Source: CAZWUL01 sp964636625 (lineage in GTDB: Bacteria > Atribacterota > Phoenicimicrobiia > Phoenicimicrobiales > Stramentimicrobiaceae). Taken from it: a stretch of 16,592 bases of DNA. The stretch is taken from assembly GCA_964636625.1 (NCBI GenBank), contig CAZWUL010000024.1, positions 1-16,592 on the forward strand, in the 5' to 3' direction. Positions 7,754 through 15,667 of this stretch are shown here, piece by piece; position 1 is the stretch's first letter, and each line of letters begins with the position of its first letter. The notes beneath the pieces were generated by a model that worked only from the letters and a program-made list of their open reading frames with translations, did no database searches and was not told the origin of the DNA. The position numbers and the translations under genes are program-made.

Positions 7754-9274
7754 CTATAAATCATATAGATAAGCAGATGCTCCCGGGAGTTTAAGAATAT
7801 CCAACTGATTTCCTATATGATTTAAATAAGACAGGAGCAAATGATCTTCATCATGTAACACAAGAGAAAAAATAAACCATACCCTGCCCTTGCCTTTTAG
7901 TTTTTCTAAATCTTCATAATTTTTCTCCGGGTTTTCGAAATTCTTTCCTATAGTTGTCAATATATCAATATCTCTACCATATGTATAATAGCTAAAAGGC
8001 GTTACAGATGTGTAATACAAACAAATCAAATCACCTTCTGCTTTATTATTTAAATAATAATTAACTACCTGTCTCATTTCTTGTTTTTGAATCGGATTTA
8101 TAGAAATATTTATACTTTTATAAACTGGATATACCAATAATAAGCATACTATTATTATAGTTATTATTTTTTTTTTATCATTTAGTAAAAAATATTCTAC
8201 ACCTTTTGCAATTATTATGTAGCATATGGGTAAAATAAATAATATTAATCTACCACTAATTGGGTAGACACGGAAAATGGCTGCTAAAACCAAAATGAAC
8301 AATGGTATCATTAATAAATTAAATTGTATTTTTTCTTTTTTATTCCAGAAAAAATATATCCCAATAATCAGCAATAATAGAGGGATGCCTGTAAAAAGGC
8401 TTAAACCTAATGGATTTTTTATTACTTCAATTATGTGAATAATATACCTATGCAAATCCGAAAAGCTTAGTGGCGGAAAAGAAATAAAAGATTCTTCCCA
8501 GAACTGCACAAAATGTCCTTTAGGAACTGGTTTAATGATTAAAAAGTAATGAACTAAAAAACTTGCTATGGAAATAATGCCTATTGCAATTAGCTTTTTC
8601 AAAAAAACAATGTTTATTTTATTTTCACCTATTGATTTACCAGTAATAATAACATCAAATAATAATGCTATGCCTGCCCCTCCTAAAACAAAAATTGAAG
8701 CATGAGAAACCCAGGTAGATAATATTCCGATAATTCCAAAATAAACAACATTTTTAAGGTTGTAATGATTTTCATGTAATTTTACTGCAAATAATATAAT
8801 TATGATTGTAAACAACAAATCTACAGAATACTGTTTAAACTCTGAAGAATAATAGATTGCATAATAAGAAAAAGATAATAAAGATACAGCTATAGGGATT
8901 ACTTTTTTTTGTAGGAGATAAGTAGATAGATAATAAAAAAGTACCAGAGAAGCAACTCCACAAACAAACGGTAAAAACCTCAATACATATTCACTATGAC
9001 CTGCGATATCAGTAAGCATCTTTGTAATTAACAGGAAAGCAGGTGGAGCTGATTGCCCATGTAATAATGGTAATAAAAGGTCATGATAGTCTAGTTTTAT
9101 CATATTGAAAGCTAAGTAAGCTTCATCTAGCCAGAGCGAACGATTAAATAAATATTGTCTTAACCTTATTAGAATTCCTAACAAAATAATTATCCAGATG
9201 AATCCTTTTGAGCTATATATTCTAATAAATATATTTCCTTTATTTTCTATTATATTGTCTAAATTGTTAATCAT
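7754..9274 (-). CDS. GT39/PMT_2-type polytopic membrane glycosyltransferase
   Basis: 506-residue integral membrane protein. It has the GT-C signature SLWLDEAYLAF (46-56) in the first periplasmic loop after TM1, with D50-E51 as the expected catalytic acidic pair. About ten further hydrophobic stretches follow, ending in a soluble C-terminal domain (from about residue 395). Such enzymes use undecaprenyl-phosphate-linked sugars on the outer face of the membrane to glycosylate lipids, polymers or proteins. The nearby GtrA-type gene fits supply or flipping of that lipid-linked sugar. Start ATG (9274-9272) overlaps the end of the broken methyltransferase reading by 8 bp. Family clear; acceptor unknown. 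Confidence 0.87.
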   Translation of the reverse strand: MINNLDNIIENKGNIFIRIYSSKGFIWIIILLGILIRLRQYLFNRSLWLDEAYLAFNMIKLDYHDLLLPLLHGQSAPPAFLLITKMLTDIAGHSEYVLRFLPFVCGVASLVLFYYLSTYLLQKKVIPIAVSLLSFSYYAIYYSSEFKQYSVDLLFTIIIILFAVKLHENHYNLKNVVYFGIIGILSTWVSHASIFVLGGAGIALLFDVIITGKSIGENKINIVFLKKLIAIGIISIASFLVHYFLIIKPVPKGHFVQFWEESFISFPPLSFSDLHRYIIHIIEVIKNPLGLSLFTGIPLLLLIIGIYFFWNKKEKIQFNLLMIPLFILVLAAIFRVYPISGRLILFILPICYIIIAKGVEYFLLNDKKKIITIIIVCLLLVYPVYKSINISINPIQKQEMRQVVNYYLNNKAEGDLICLYYTSVTPFSYYTYGRDIDILTTIGKNFENPEKNYEDLEKLKGKGRVWFIFSLVLHDEDHLLLSYLNHIGNQLDILKLPGASAYLYDL

Positions 9275-9845
9275 TGGCTAATTCTTTTCTTACAATACAA
9301 AAGTTATTCATAAATAGTTCAAAATATTTGTGTTTTTCAATATGTAAATTTCTTGTTTTATTAAATAACCTTTGCAAATCTTTATAACTATAGTATAGTT
9401 TATGATCTTTTATTTCAACTACACTGACAATTTTTAAATGGTATGCTAAGAATTCAAGTACTGGTTTAGATAGTTTACTGGGAACAGTTATAATTAATTT
9501 TCCACCTGGTTTTAATACTCTTTCAATATCTTTGACAATATTTTCCGGAAATTCAAGATGCTATAAAACTGCCAACATTGTAATAAAATCAAAAGTATTG
9601 TTCTTAAAAGGAAGTGTGTCTAAAATTTTAATCCGTTTTATTATTAATTTTCCGCTACAAATATCTGGAGTCTTAAAGTCAATGCCAAACCCTTCATCTA
9701 TGTAGGGCTCTACCTCTTTTAATAGTTCATAATGTAGGCCACATCCAATGTCAAGAAGTTTTATATTCTTATATTTTTTAAGTATGTTCAAAATCTTTTT
9801 AGTCCTAATTTTACGTAAAAATGGTTCTAATATGGGCTCTCTCAT
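9267..9845 (-). pseudogene. class I SAM-dependent methyltransferase (Methyltransf_11) with in-frame amber stop
   Basis: Read through one TAG at 9563-9561, this is a clean 192-codon methyltransferase. Before the stop: LLDIGCG (30-36, SAM motif I), GFGIDF (52-57), LDTLPFKNNTFDFITMLAVL (75-94). After it: HLEFPENI, then IERVLKPGGKLIITVPS, and on to RKELAND with TAA at 9269-9267. The family normally reads ...xxVLEHLxxP, so the TAG sits exactly at the conserved Glu (GAG to TAG, one base). The start ATG (9845-9843) overlaps the GtrA stop as ATGA and has TTGGAGAA upstream, so the gene is otherwise normal. As read, the 94-residue product would lose the half that completes the fold. It may be a recent pseudogene, a strain polymorphism or a base-call error. 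TAG serves as a terminal stop elsewhere in the operon (gene at 4283), so recoding is unlikely. Confidence 0.85.
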
Positions 9846-10285
9846 TTATCTGATTCTCCAAAGACAAAATGATTTCTTGCAAGATAATTCCAAAAAAATG
9901 TAATAACAGTTGCTATCATTTTTGAAAAAACCATATCGTTTTCAAAGAAGTCAATTAAAATATACAGGCTTACCTGGTTAATAATTATTGCAACCCCGCT
10001 TATAACATAAATTAAACTTATTTCTACATTTTTAGAATATCTTATACCACTTTTAAAAACATATTTAATACTGAGAATATAATTTACAAAAGTTGCTATG
10101 ATATAACTAATAAAAGCTACAACCAGATAATTATAGCCCAGTATCTTTGCAAAAAGATAAAAAAGAGAAATATCTGTTAAGGCTGCTATAGAGCCTATAA
10201 TAAAATATTTTACAATTTTCATATTTTTATAAAATAATTCTTGGTTTATTAACTTATAATACCTTGAATATATCTTAATTACCAA
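9842..10285 (-). CDS. GtrA-family membrane protein
   Basis: Small protein with four predicted membrane helices (about 28-47, 53-72, 90-110, 119-137 in the long reading) and the C-terminal family signature FFWNYLARNHFVF (129-141). GtrA proteins are thought to help undecaprenyl-phosphate-linked sugars cross the membrane for use by GT-C enzymes, which suits the GT39-type gene two genes downstream. The start is uncertain. TTG at 10285-10283 directly follows the previous stop but lacks a nearby ribosome-binding site. ATG at 10222-10220 (126 residues, MKIVKYFIIGSIAAL) gives the usual family N-terminus, also without a strong site. The stop overlaps the methyltransferase ATG. Confidence 0.85.
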   Translation of the reverse strand: MVIKIYSRYYKLINQELFYKNMKIVKYFIIGSIAALTDISLFYLFAKILGYNYLVVAFISYIIATFVNYILSIKYVFKSGIRYSKNVEISLIYVISGVAIIINQVSLYILIDFFENDMVFSKMIATVITFFWNYLARNHFVFGESDK

Positions 10286-11710
10286 TTAATAATATCTTGT
10301 AGCGTCCTCATGGTATTCTGCATCTACGTTAACATTCCAAATATTATAATTTGCACCGCAATAATTTTTTGCAGCTAATATTCCTGTATAGATTGAGTGG
10401 TCCTGATTATTATATTTATACATACCACCTCTGCCAATACATTGTAGATTTGAAACATTAGTAATATAGTCATGTAAAATATTATAATATTTTTTATAGC
10501 CTACAAAATATACTGGATAGCTGTCAGTTTCCCTGATAACAAACCCATCAATCACCAAGCTTCTATCAACTAATTTCATATAATGTAATTCTTCTCTGGC
10601 AAGGTCAATCAAATTTTTATCTGTCATATTCCAGGTATCATCATTTTGAAATACAAAATACTCAATACTGAGTGCAGTATTTTTCTTATTTTTGGTCATT
10701 TCTAAGCTGAAGTTATTATAATTTGCTAATCTGCCCATCTTTACCTCTGGAGAATGGACATATATCCAGTGGTCTGGAAATAATTCGTTGCTGTCTATTA
10801 ATAGATTTACAGTAACATGATCTCTAAAAAAAAGTTTTTTCGATGCGTTTAAAATGCTTTCTTCAGGTGCAGGTGTAATTGACTGGATGGTTTTTGTTAG
10901 GGGCATAGAGGAAAAGTACATTTTTGCTGAAACTAAAAGCTCTTCTTTTTCTGTATTTACGATTATTGATTCTATTTTATTATCTTTTATATTTATCTTT
11001 TTTACTTCAGAATTATAAAGAATCTCCCCTCCTTGCCGAATAATATTTTCAGCCATTTTTTCGTACATCATTCCTGCACCATAAACCGGGTAGTCAAACT
11101 CTTCAATAAGCGTCTTTGTCTTTTTTTTATTTTTTAAGGGATTTAGGGAATCTAAAACCGCTTTATACAAATTTAAGCCTTTGATTCTTTGGGCAGCCCA
11201 ATCTGCACTAATATCTTTACAATCAATTCCCCACACTTTTTCAGTGTATGTTTTAAAAAATGTTCTATACAGTTTCTTGCCAAACTGTCTACTAACCCAA
11301 TCTTCGAAAGAATTTGTTCTTTGGTTATTTATTCTTATCCGTGAAATAAAATAATCAAATATAGCCTGAGAAGACTCAATAATTCCTAAATTTTTAAGCG
11401 CATTGAATGGTTTTAACGGGTAGTTAAAAAATTTGTTTTTATAATATATTCTGGTGAGCCGGTTAACTGCTTTAAATTTGTCTTTTAAAGTTTGATGCCA
11501 TACTTCGTTAACATCCCTGTTTTTTGTATAGAAACGATGGGGGCCAATATCAAAAAGATTACCTTTGTAATTAACTGTTCTTGCTAATCCACCTGGTACA
11601 GAATGCATATCAAGTATTAAAATATCTTTGATGTTATTTTTTTGCAATTCAAGTGCAGCGCCCAGACCAGCAGGCCCTGCACCAATAATAACTACTTCCC
11701 TTTTATCCAT
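10286..11710 (-). CDS. FAD-dependent oxidoreductase, UDP-galactopyranose-mutase-like
   Basis: 474-residue flavoprotein of the NAD(P)-binding/amine-oxidase fold. Seen: dinucleotide motif VVIIGAGPAGLGAALEL (6-22), VPGGLART (38-45), and FDIGPHRFYT (53-62), a block shared with mutase-like and protoporphyrinogen-oxidase-like enzymes of glycan loci. The C-terminal FAD-contact block is IGRGGMYKYNNQDHSIYTGI. It is longer than classical Glf (about 370-390), so I do not call it glf. It probably rearranges or oxidises a sugar nucleotide or lipid-linked sugar. The start ATG (11710-11708) overlaps the UXS stop by 8 bp. It belongs to the precursor-supply part of the operon. Confidence 0.82.
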   Translation of the reverse strand: MDKREVVIIGAGPAGLGAALELQKNNIKDILILDMHSVPGGLARTVNYKGNLFDIGPHRFYTKNRDVNEVWHQTLKDKFKAVNRLTRIYYKNKFFNYPLKPFNALKNLGIIESSQAIFDYFISRIRINNQRTNSFEDWVSRQFGKKLYRTFFKTYTEKVWGIDCKDISADWAAQRIKGLNLYKAVLDSLNPLKNKKKTKTLIEEFDYPVYGAGMMYEKMAENIIRQGGEILYNSEVKKINIKDNKIESIIVNTEKEELLVSAKMYFSSMPLTKTIQSITPAPEESILNASKKLFFRDHVTVNLLIDSNELFPDHWIYVHSPEVKMGRLANYNNFSLEMTKNKKNTALSIEYFVFQNDDTWNMTDKNLIDLAREELHYMKLVDRSLVIDGFVIRETDSYPVYFVGYKKYYNILHDYITNVSNLQCIGRGGMYKYNNQDHSIYTGILAAKNYCGANYNIWNVNVDAEYHEDATRYY

Positions 11711-12656
11711 AAATTCCTTCTTCTAATAATCTTACAAAATATGTAATGGTTGCTTTTAAACCCTCATCAATTTTTGTTTCTGCCTGCCATCTAAGTATAT
11801 TTTTTGCCTTGCTTATATCTGGACATCTACGTTTGGGATCATCTTCCGGTAAACTATTAAAAACAATTTTCGATTTTGAATTGGTTAATTGAATTATTTT
11901 TTGGGCGAGATTAAGAATACTTATTTCAGTCGGATTGCCAAGGTTAACAGGACCTGTTATGTCATCCGGGCTATCCATCATTCTTAGTATTCCATCGGTC
12001 ATATCACCTATATAGCAGAAGCTTCTGGTCTGGCTGCCATCTCCATATATAGTGATATTTTTATTTTTTAATGCTTGCATAATAAAATTACTTATTACTC
12101 TACCATCATCCGGTCTCATTTGTGGTCCATAGGTATTAAAAATCCTGACTACTTTTATTTTTAAGTTTAGCTGCCTATGATAATCAAAGAAAAGTGTTTC
12201 GGCACATCTTTTACCTTCATCATAACAGGCTCTCGGACCGATTGTGTTCACACTTCCGTGGTAAGTTTCTGGTTGTGGATGAATTTCAGGATCACCATAA
12301 ATTTCCGAAGTTGAGGCCTGTAATATTTTTATTTTTAATCTTTTGGCCAAACCTAACATATTTATAGAGCCCAGGACACTGGTTTTGGTGGTCTGCACCG
12401 GGTCAAATTGGTAATAAATAGGGCTTGCCGGGCAAGCTAAGTTGTAAATCTCATCTACTTCGACATATAATGGAAAAGTAATGTCATGTCTTAATATTTC
12501 AAAATAGGGATTCTCTAAAAGGTGAACAATATTTTGTTTCCTTCCGGTAAAGAAGTTATCTACACAGAGAACTTCATTTCCTTCAAGCAAGAGCCGTTCA
12601 CAAAGATGAGAGCCAATAAATCCAGCACCACCTGTTACCAGAATGCGTTTTTTCAT
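11703..12656 (-). CDS. uxs: UDP-glucuronate decarboxylase (UDP-xylose synthase), NAD-dependent epimerase/dehydratase family
   Basis: Cytoplasmic SDR enzyme converting UDP-glucuronate to UDP-xylose. 317 residues with ILVTGGAGFIGSHL (5-18), CVDNFFTGRKQN (31-42), NLACPASPIYYQFDPVQT (72-89), ASTSEIYGDPEIHPQPE (114-130), GPRACYDEGKRCAE (140-153, holding catalytic Y145xxxK149), RIFNTYGP, and DGRVISNF. The ACPASPxxYQ and GPRACYDEGKR blocks are diagnostic of the UXS/ArnA-decarboxylase group. I start at ATG 12656-12654 because TTGGAGA lies just upstream and the Rossmann strand begins at once; the longer GTG reading (12689) adds 11 unrelated residues. It sits 39 bp after the ABC exporter gene. The glycan may therefore contain xylose or a derived pentose. 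Confidence 0.93.
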   Translation of the reverse strand: MKKRILVTGGAGFIGSHLCERLLLEGNEVLCVDNFFTGRKQNIVHLLENPYFEILRHDITFPLYVEVDEIYNLACPASPIYYQFDPVQTTKTSVLGSINMLGLAKRLKIKILQASTSEIYGDPEIHPQPETYHGSVNTIGPRACYDEGKRCAETLFFDYHRQLNLKIKVVRIFNTYGPQMRPDDGRVISNFIMQALKNKNITIYGDGSQTRSFCYIGDMTDGILRMMDSPDDITGPVNLGNPTEISILNLAQKIIQLTNSKSKIVFNSLPEDDPKRRCPDISKAKNILRWQAETKIDEGLKATITYFVRLLEEGIYG

Positions 12657-12695
12657 CTTTTCTCCAATAAAATGACTTGAAATATACACTATTGA

Positions 12696-14507
12696 TTAAT
12701 TATTTATTTTTGCCATATTCCTGAACTGCTTATTCTGCTTGAGTAATTCTTCATAAGTGCCCTGTCCTCTTATCTTTCCTTGTTCCAGAATATAAATCTG
12801 GGCACAGTCTTTCAGCGTATTTAAGCGATGGGCAATCATAATGACTGTTCTTGATTTGGCGGCACTTTGAATCGCCTTTAAGACTATCTCTTCGGTGGCA
12901 CCATCCAGGGAGCTGGTGGCTTCATCTAAAACTAACACTTCAGGGTTTCGGTACAGCGCACGGGCTAACCCTATGCGCTGCCTTTGGCCACCACTAAGGC
13001 GAACCCCTCGTTCTCCTATAATAGTATTGTACTTTTTGGGCAATTCAATTTCAATAAATTTCTCTATGGCAGCAATTTTGGCTGCAAATTTTACCTGCTG
13101 GATATCAATATCCTTTTCCGGTATTCCGAAAGCAATATTTTTACAAATCTTATCATCACTTAAGTAAATTTCTTGTGGGACATAACCAATTTTTCTTTGC
13201 CAGGCGGTAATATTTTCTTCAGTTATTTCTACATCATCAACAATTATTTTACCTTCCTGGGGAGTTAGTAAACCTAAAATGACGTCCACTAAAGTAGTCT
13301 TGCCGCAGCCGGTAGGACCAACAAATCCTATTATATTATTTTTGGGTATGGTAAGATTTATACTATCAATTACATTATAGGAAGTATCTTTATAAGAAAA
13401 CTTTATATTTTGCAGTTTGATTGACTTGTTAAATAATAATTCACTTTTGGCAGTGGCGGGTTTGATTATAGGCTTCTTCTGTGGTTCAATCTCTATCATG
13501 TCTTCATAGATTTTATCTACAATAGCCGTATTGTAATAAACCCTGGTCATGGCACCAAATAGGCGGTTAAGTGCTGGCAGTGTCCTGTAAGCTGCAAAGG
13601 CATAAAGGCTAAGCAAAGGAACAAAATCTATAACCCTTTCTCCTCTGGCAATCATAAATATAACAAAGAAGATAATTCCTCCAAAAGCAACAGCCTCCAG
13701 GAGATACCTGGGAATTTCCCCAATCACATGGGCAAATACATTAAGGCGGGCAAATTTCCTGGAAAAATTACTATAATTATCAAGAAAAAAAGATTCAATA
13801 CCCATAATTTTTGTAGTTTTGATACTGGTTAAGGCTTCATTGGCCATACGGAATCTTCCCCTGTTTGCTTCTAATCTTTCCTGGCCGGTTGCGCGTAATT
13901 TATTCCTAACAAAATAATTTATTATTCCATAACTCCCGCCTAAAAAGATAATAGCGCCTATGGTTACAGTTACATCAACAACGAATAACATGGCAAGTAT
14001 AACTACTACCATCAGCCCATTTATTATGATATCAAATAATGATATTAAGAGCTGGCTGGTAAGCTGATTGATTTCTGATAAAACATTCTTGCCTAATTCG
14101 CTGCTGTTTTTTTGCAGAAAATATTCATATGGCTGAGATAGATAGACATTTAGCAGCCTTCTTGAGAGTGAATGGTTTTTACCCAGGGTGAACCTTGTTT
14201 TTCCCCAGGTTGTTATTGCTGAAATAATACTTGAGAATATTACTATTAAGAAAACAGTCATTCCCAAAAAGAAAATAAAGGAATTAATGTCTGAAAAATG
14301 AAGTTTATTGTAGATGAGAGAAAGCCATTTGTTTTGCTGGACTATATCCGGATTCATCACTACATTGATAAATGGGAAAATACTGGCTACCCCAAAGGCC
14401 TGGGCAAACGCAGTACCAAGGCTGGCAATAAATATTAGAACAGCCTGCATGCGCTCCCTGGGAGTGAATATTTCGTATAGTTTTTTTAAAAATGTTTTTT
14501 GTTTCAT
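12696..14507 (-). CDS. ABC transporter, fused permease/ATPase (MsbA/PglK-type lipid-linked glycan exporter)
   Basis: 603-residue half-transporter that should work as a homodimer, flipping a lipid-linked glycan or lipid across the inner membrane. The membrane domain spans about 20-325 with six hydrophobic segments. The ATPase domain (about 363-600) has Walker A GPTGCGKT (397-404), Q-loop VPQE (443-446), signature LSGGQRQR (504-511), Walker B VLVLDEATSSLD (524-535) and H-loop H560. I start at ATG 14507-14505, where the typical N-terminus (LYEIFTPRERMQA) begins. A longer open frame runs through the 100-N gap and is an artefact. No clear ribosome-binding site precedes the ATG. It is the first gene of the glycan operon; PglK-like O-glycan flippases are the closest functional parallel (inference). 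Confidence 0.92.
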   Translation of the reverse strand: MKQKTFLKKLYEIFTPRERMQAVLIFIASLGTAFAQAFGVASIFPFINVVMNPDIVQQNKWLSLIYNKLHFSDINSFIFFLGMTVFLIVIFSSIISAITTWGKTRFTLGKNHSLSRRLLNVYLSQPYEYFLQKNSSELGKNVLSEINQLTSQLLISLFDIIINGLMVVVILAMLFVVDVTVTIGAIIFLGGSYGIINYFVRNKLRATGQERLEANRGRFRMANEALTSIKTTKIMGIESFFLDNYSNFSRKFARLNVFAHVIGEIPRYLLEAVAFGGIIFFVIFMIARGERVIDFVPLLSLYAFAAYRTLPALNRLFGAMTRVYYNTAIVDKIYEDMIEIEPQKKPIIKPATAKSELLFNKSIKLQNIKFSYKDTSYNVIDSINLTIPKNNIIGFVGPTGCGKTTLVDVILGLLTPQEGKIIVDDVEITEENITAWQRKIGYVPQEIYLSDDKICKNIAFGIPEKDIDIQQVKFAAKIAAIEKFIEIELPKKYNTIIGERGVRLSGGQRQRIGLARALYRNPEVLVLDEATSSLDGATEEIVLKAIQSAAKSRTVIMIAHRLNTLKDCAQIYILEQGKIRGQGTYEELLKQNKQFRNMAKINN

Positions 14508-14534
14508 AGCTATATTGTATAAGTATACAGTTAA

Positions 14535-14558
14535 AAGTTGCAAGGTACAAGGTGCAAG
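14535..14558 (+). repeat. degenerate heptamer tandem repeat, tract 1 (runs into the gap)
   Basis: Consecutive 7-mers AAGTTGC, AAGGTAC, AAGGTGC, then AAG cut by the N-run. Downstream of the four-helix-bundle gene in its reading direction. Same unit type as at 14659-14671, 15074-15108 and 15191-15250. Confidence 0.75.
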
Positions 14559-14658
14559 NNNNNNNNNNNNNNNNNNNNNNNNNNNNNNNNNNNNNNNNNN
14601 NNNNNNNNNNNNNNNNNNNNNNNNNNNNNNNNNNNNNNNNNNNNNNNNNNNNNNNNNN
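14559..14658. other. 100-N assembly gap
   Basis: Exactly 100 N's, probably a placeholder for a join of unknown length. It sits within the heptamer repeat tract (AAGGTGC-type units on the left, AGATGC-AAGGTAA on the right), so the true tract may be longer. Any reading frame crossing it is unreliable. Confidence 0.97.
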
Positions 14659-14671
14659 AGATGCAAGGTAA
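14659..14671 (+). repeat. heptamer repeat, right edge of tract 1 after the gap
   Basis: AGATGC followed by AAGGTAA continues the same 7-bp phase type seen left of the gap. It ends about 25 bp before the stop codon of the four-helix-bundle gene. Confidence 0.6.
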
Positions 14672-14695
14672 AAACAAAATCAAAATACAATAAAT

Positions 14696-15052
14696 TTAAA
14701 TATTTCTCAATGATTTGATTAAACCAAATAACATATAAATAATATCTTTAATTTTTTTACTTAGTGAGCCATAATCACTTAATTCTAAATATCCAAGGTC
14801 CTTCGCAAGTAATAACTGATATTCAACCTCATAAGCAGAACCCTGAGCCATTCCGAGAAATCTTATATAATTGCTTTTTGTCAATTGGCCGGAGCCTTCT
14901 ACTATGTTAGTAGGAACAGATGATGCTGATCTTCTAATTTGAGAAGTCAAGCCGTATTGTTCGTTGTTGGGAAAATGTTTAGTAATTTTATATATTTCTA
15001 TGGTAAATTGATGAGCATCTTCCCAGACTTTCAGTTTTGTATAGTCGGACAT
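14696..15052 (-). CDS. four-helix-bundle protein (S23/23S rRNA-intervening-sequence type)
   Basis: 118 residues, all helical by eye. It carries the family landmarks LKVWEDAHQFTIEIYKIT (7-24), LTSQIRRSASSVPTNIVEGSG (35-55 region) and the AxxSAxEVExQLLLAKDLGY-like segment (MAQGSAYEVEYQLLLAKDLG, 68-87). The family was first seen inside 23S rRNA intervening sequences and is now known as scattered single genes of unknown biochemical role; the DGR accessory protein Avd has a related fold. No rRNA or reverse transcriptase is present here. Start ATG (15052-15050) has GGAGC 5 nt upstream. It is flanked on both sides by 7-bp tandem repeats, so gene plus repeats may form a unit (inference). Confidence 0.9.
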   Translation of the reverse strand: MSDYTKLKVWEDAHQFTIEIYKITKHFPNNEQYGLTSQIRRSASSVPTNIVEGSGQLTKSNYIRFLGMAQGSAYEVEYQLLLAKDLGYLELSDYGSLSKKIKDIIYMLFGLIKSLRNI

Positions 15053-15073
15053 TATTGCTCCTTTTTAAAATAA

Positions 15074-15108
15074 AAGTTACAAGTTTCGAGATTCAAGTTA
15101 CAAGTTAA
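15074..15108 (+). repeat. degenerate heptamer tandem repeat, tract 2
   Basis: Five in-phase 7-mers: AAGTTAC, AAGTTTC, GAGATTC, AAGTTAC, AAGTTAA. It lies 21 bp upstream of the four-helix-bundle start codon, on the opposite side of the gene from tract 1. Confidence 0.8.
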
Positions 15109-15135
15109 ATATAAAAATAAGAAAATCAAGGTGTG

Positions 15136-15158
15136 AGCTGTAAAAATCGTTTTCAGCT
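15136..15158. repeat. imperfect inverted repeat (AGCTG-T-AAAA / TTTT-CAGCT)
   Basis: Nine pairs with one bulged T and a 4-nt loop, in the 211-bp space between the HEPN and four-helix-bundle genes. Neither strand has a T-run after it, so I do not call it a terminator. The rest of this space holds only heptamer tracts and AT-rich filler. Confidence 0.35.
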
Positions 15159-15190
15159 TTCGGTTAATAAAACACATAATTTCATTTAAA

Positions 15191-15250
15191 AAACTACAAG
15201 TTACGAGTTAAGAAATAAATACAAGTATTAAGTTATAAAGTGCAGGGTAA
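15191..15250 (+). repeat. degenerate heptamer repeats, tract 3
   Basis: AAACTAC, AAGTTAC, GAGTTAA (15191-15211), a decayed middle, then AAGTTAT, AAAGTGC, AGGGTAA (15230-15250). Ends 13 bp before the stop codon of the HEPN gene. More decayed than tract 2. Confidence 0.55.
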
Positions 15251-15263
15251 GAAATAATCTGGT

Positions 15264-15667
15264 TTATCCTGTTTTTATTTCTTTTTGGACTAACCTTTCT
15301 AAGCATACAACAAAAGAATTGGCATCATTAAGCCATGGTCTTACTTCATCTATATTAAATCGTACTAAATCTGCATAATCTCCTTTTTGACGAGTATCAA
15401 ATAATTTATCATATAGCTCTCCTTGTTCGCTATTTACTGTTCCATGTTTCAAAAAATTTTGATGAAAAAGTGCCCGGACTCCGCTATGTTTAGAAGAAGA
15501 AAGTCCTTTAGTAAGTAATAAAGCGGAAACAGCATAAAAACAGGCATAATAAAGACGATTAACAAAAGTATTGGCATAGCCCTTCTCTAATAGAATTAAA
15601 GCTTCATCAAGAGCTTCATGAGCACGCTCTAATCGATAAAGAATTAAGTTTTGACTTCTTTATTCAT
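15264..15667 (-). pseudogene. HEPN-domain protein with an apparent 1-base frameshift near the start
   Basis: Partner of the preceding nucleotidyltransferase in an MNT-HEPN pair. The ATG at 15667-15665 has AGAAGGT 8 nt upstream and reads MNKEVKT, then TAA. One extra A in the A-run at 15652-15649 would continue it as VKNLILYRLERAHEALDEAL, then VNRLYYACFYAVSALLLTKG, SSSKHSGVRALFHQNFLKHG and on to QKEIKTG with the stop at 15266-15264: exactly 134 residues, normal for a HEPN protein. The SKHSGV and RxYYAxFYA blocks are typical of the general HEPN family rather than DUF86/HepT. The R-x4-H string in the N-terminal helix may be chance. As read, translation would fail or use a rare late start (TTG at 15452, 62 residues). 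A homopolymer base-call error is a real alternative. Confidence 0.8.

Noticed and set aside
9561..9563. TAG reassigned as a sense codon
   Set aside because: The ATP-grasp gene at 4283 ends in TAG right before the next gene, and the other large genes have no internal TAG in frame.
14508..14541. Promoter for the glycan operon (TTGCAA, 16 nt, TATACA)
   Set aside because: Both boxes match consensus at only four of six positions, the -35 lies in the repeat tract, and the leader would be about 8 nt; too weak to call.
14508..14718. Open frames crossing the N-run, including a 664-residue extension of the ABC exporter and a plus-strand 134-residue frame
   Set aside because: They exist only because N codons are not stops; the exporter's natural start is ATG 14507 and the plus-strand frame has no recognisable protein.
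14696..15052. 23S rRNA intervening sequence or diversity-generating retroelement
   Set aside because: No rRNA sequence, reverse transcriptase, or template/variable repeat pair is visible near the four-helix-bundle gene.
15136..15158. Intrinsic terminator after the HEPN gene
   Set aside because: The hairpin is imperfect and no T-run follows on either strand.
14535..15250. CRISPR array
   Set aside because: Units are 7 bp, directly abutting and degenerate, with no spacers and no cas genes.
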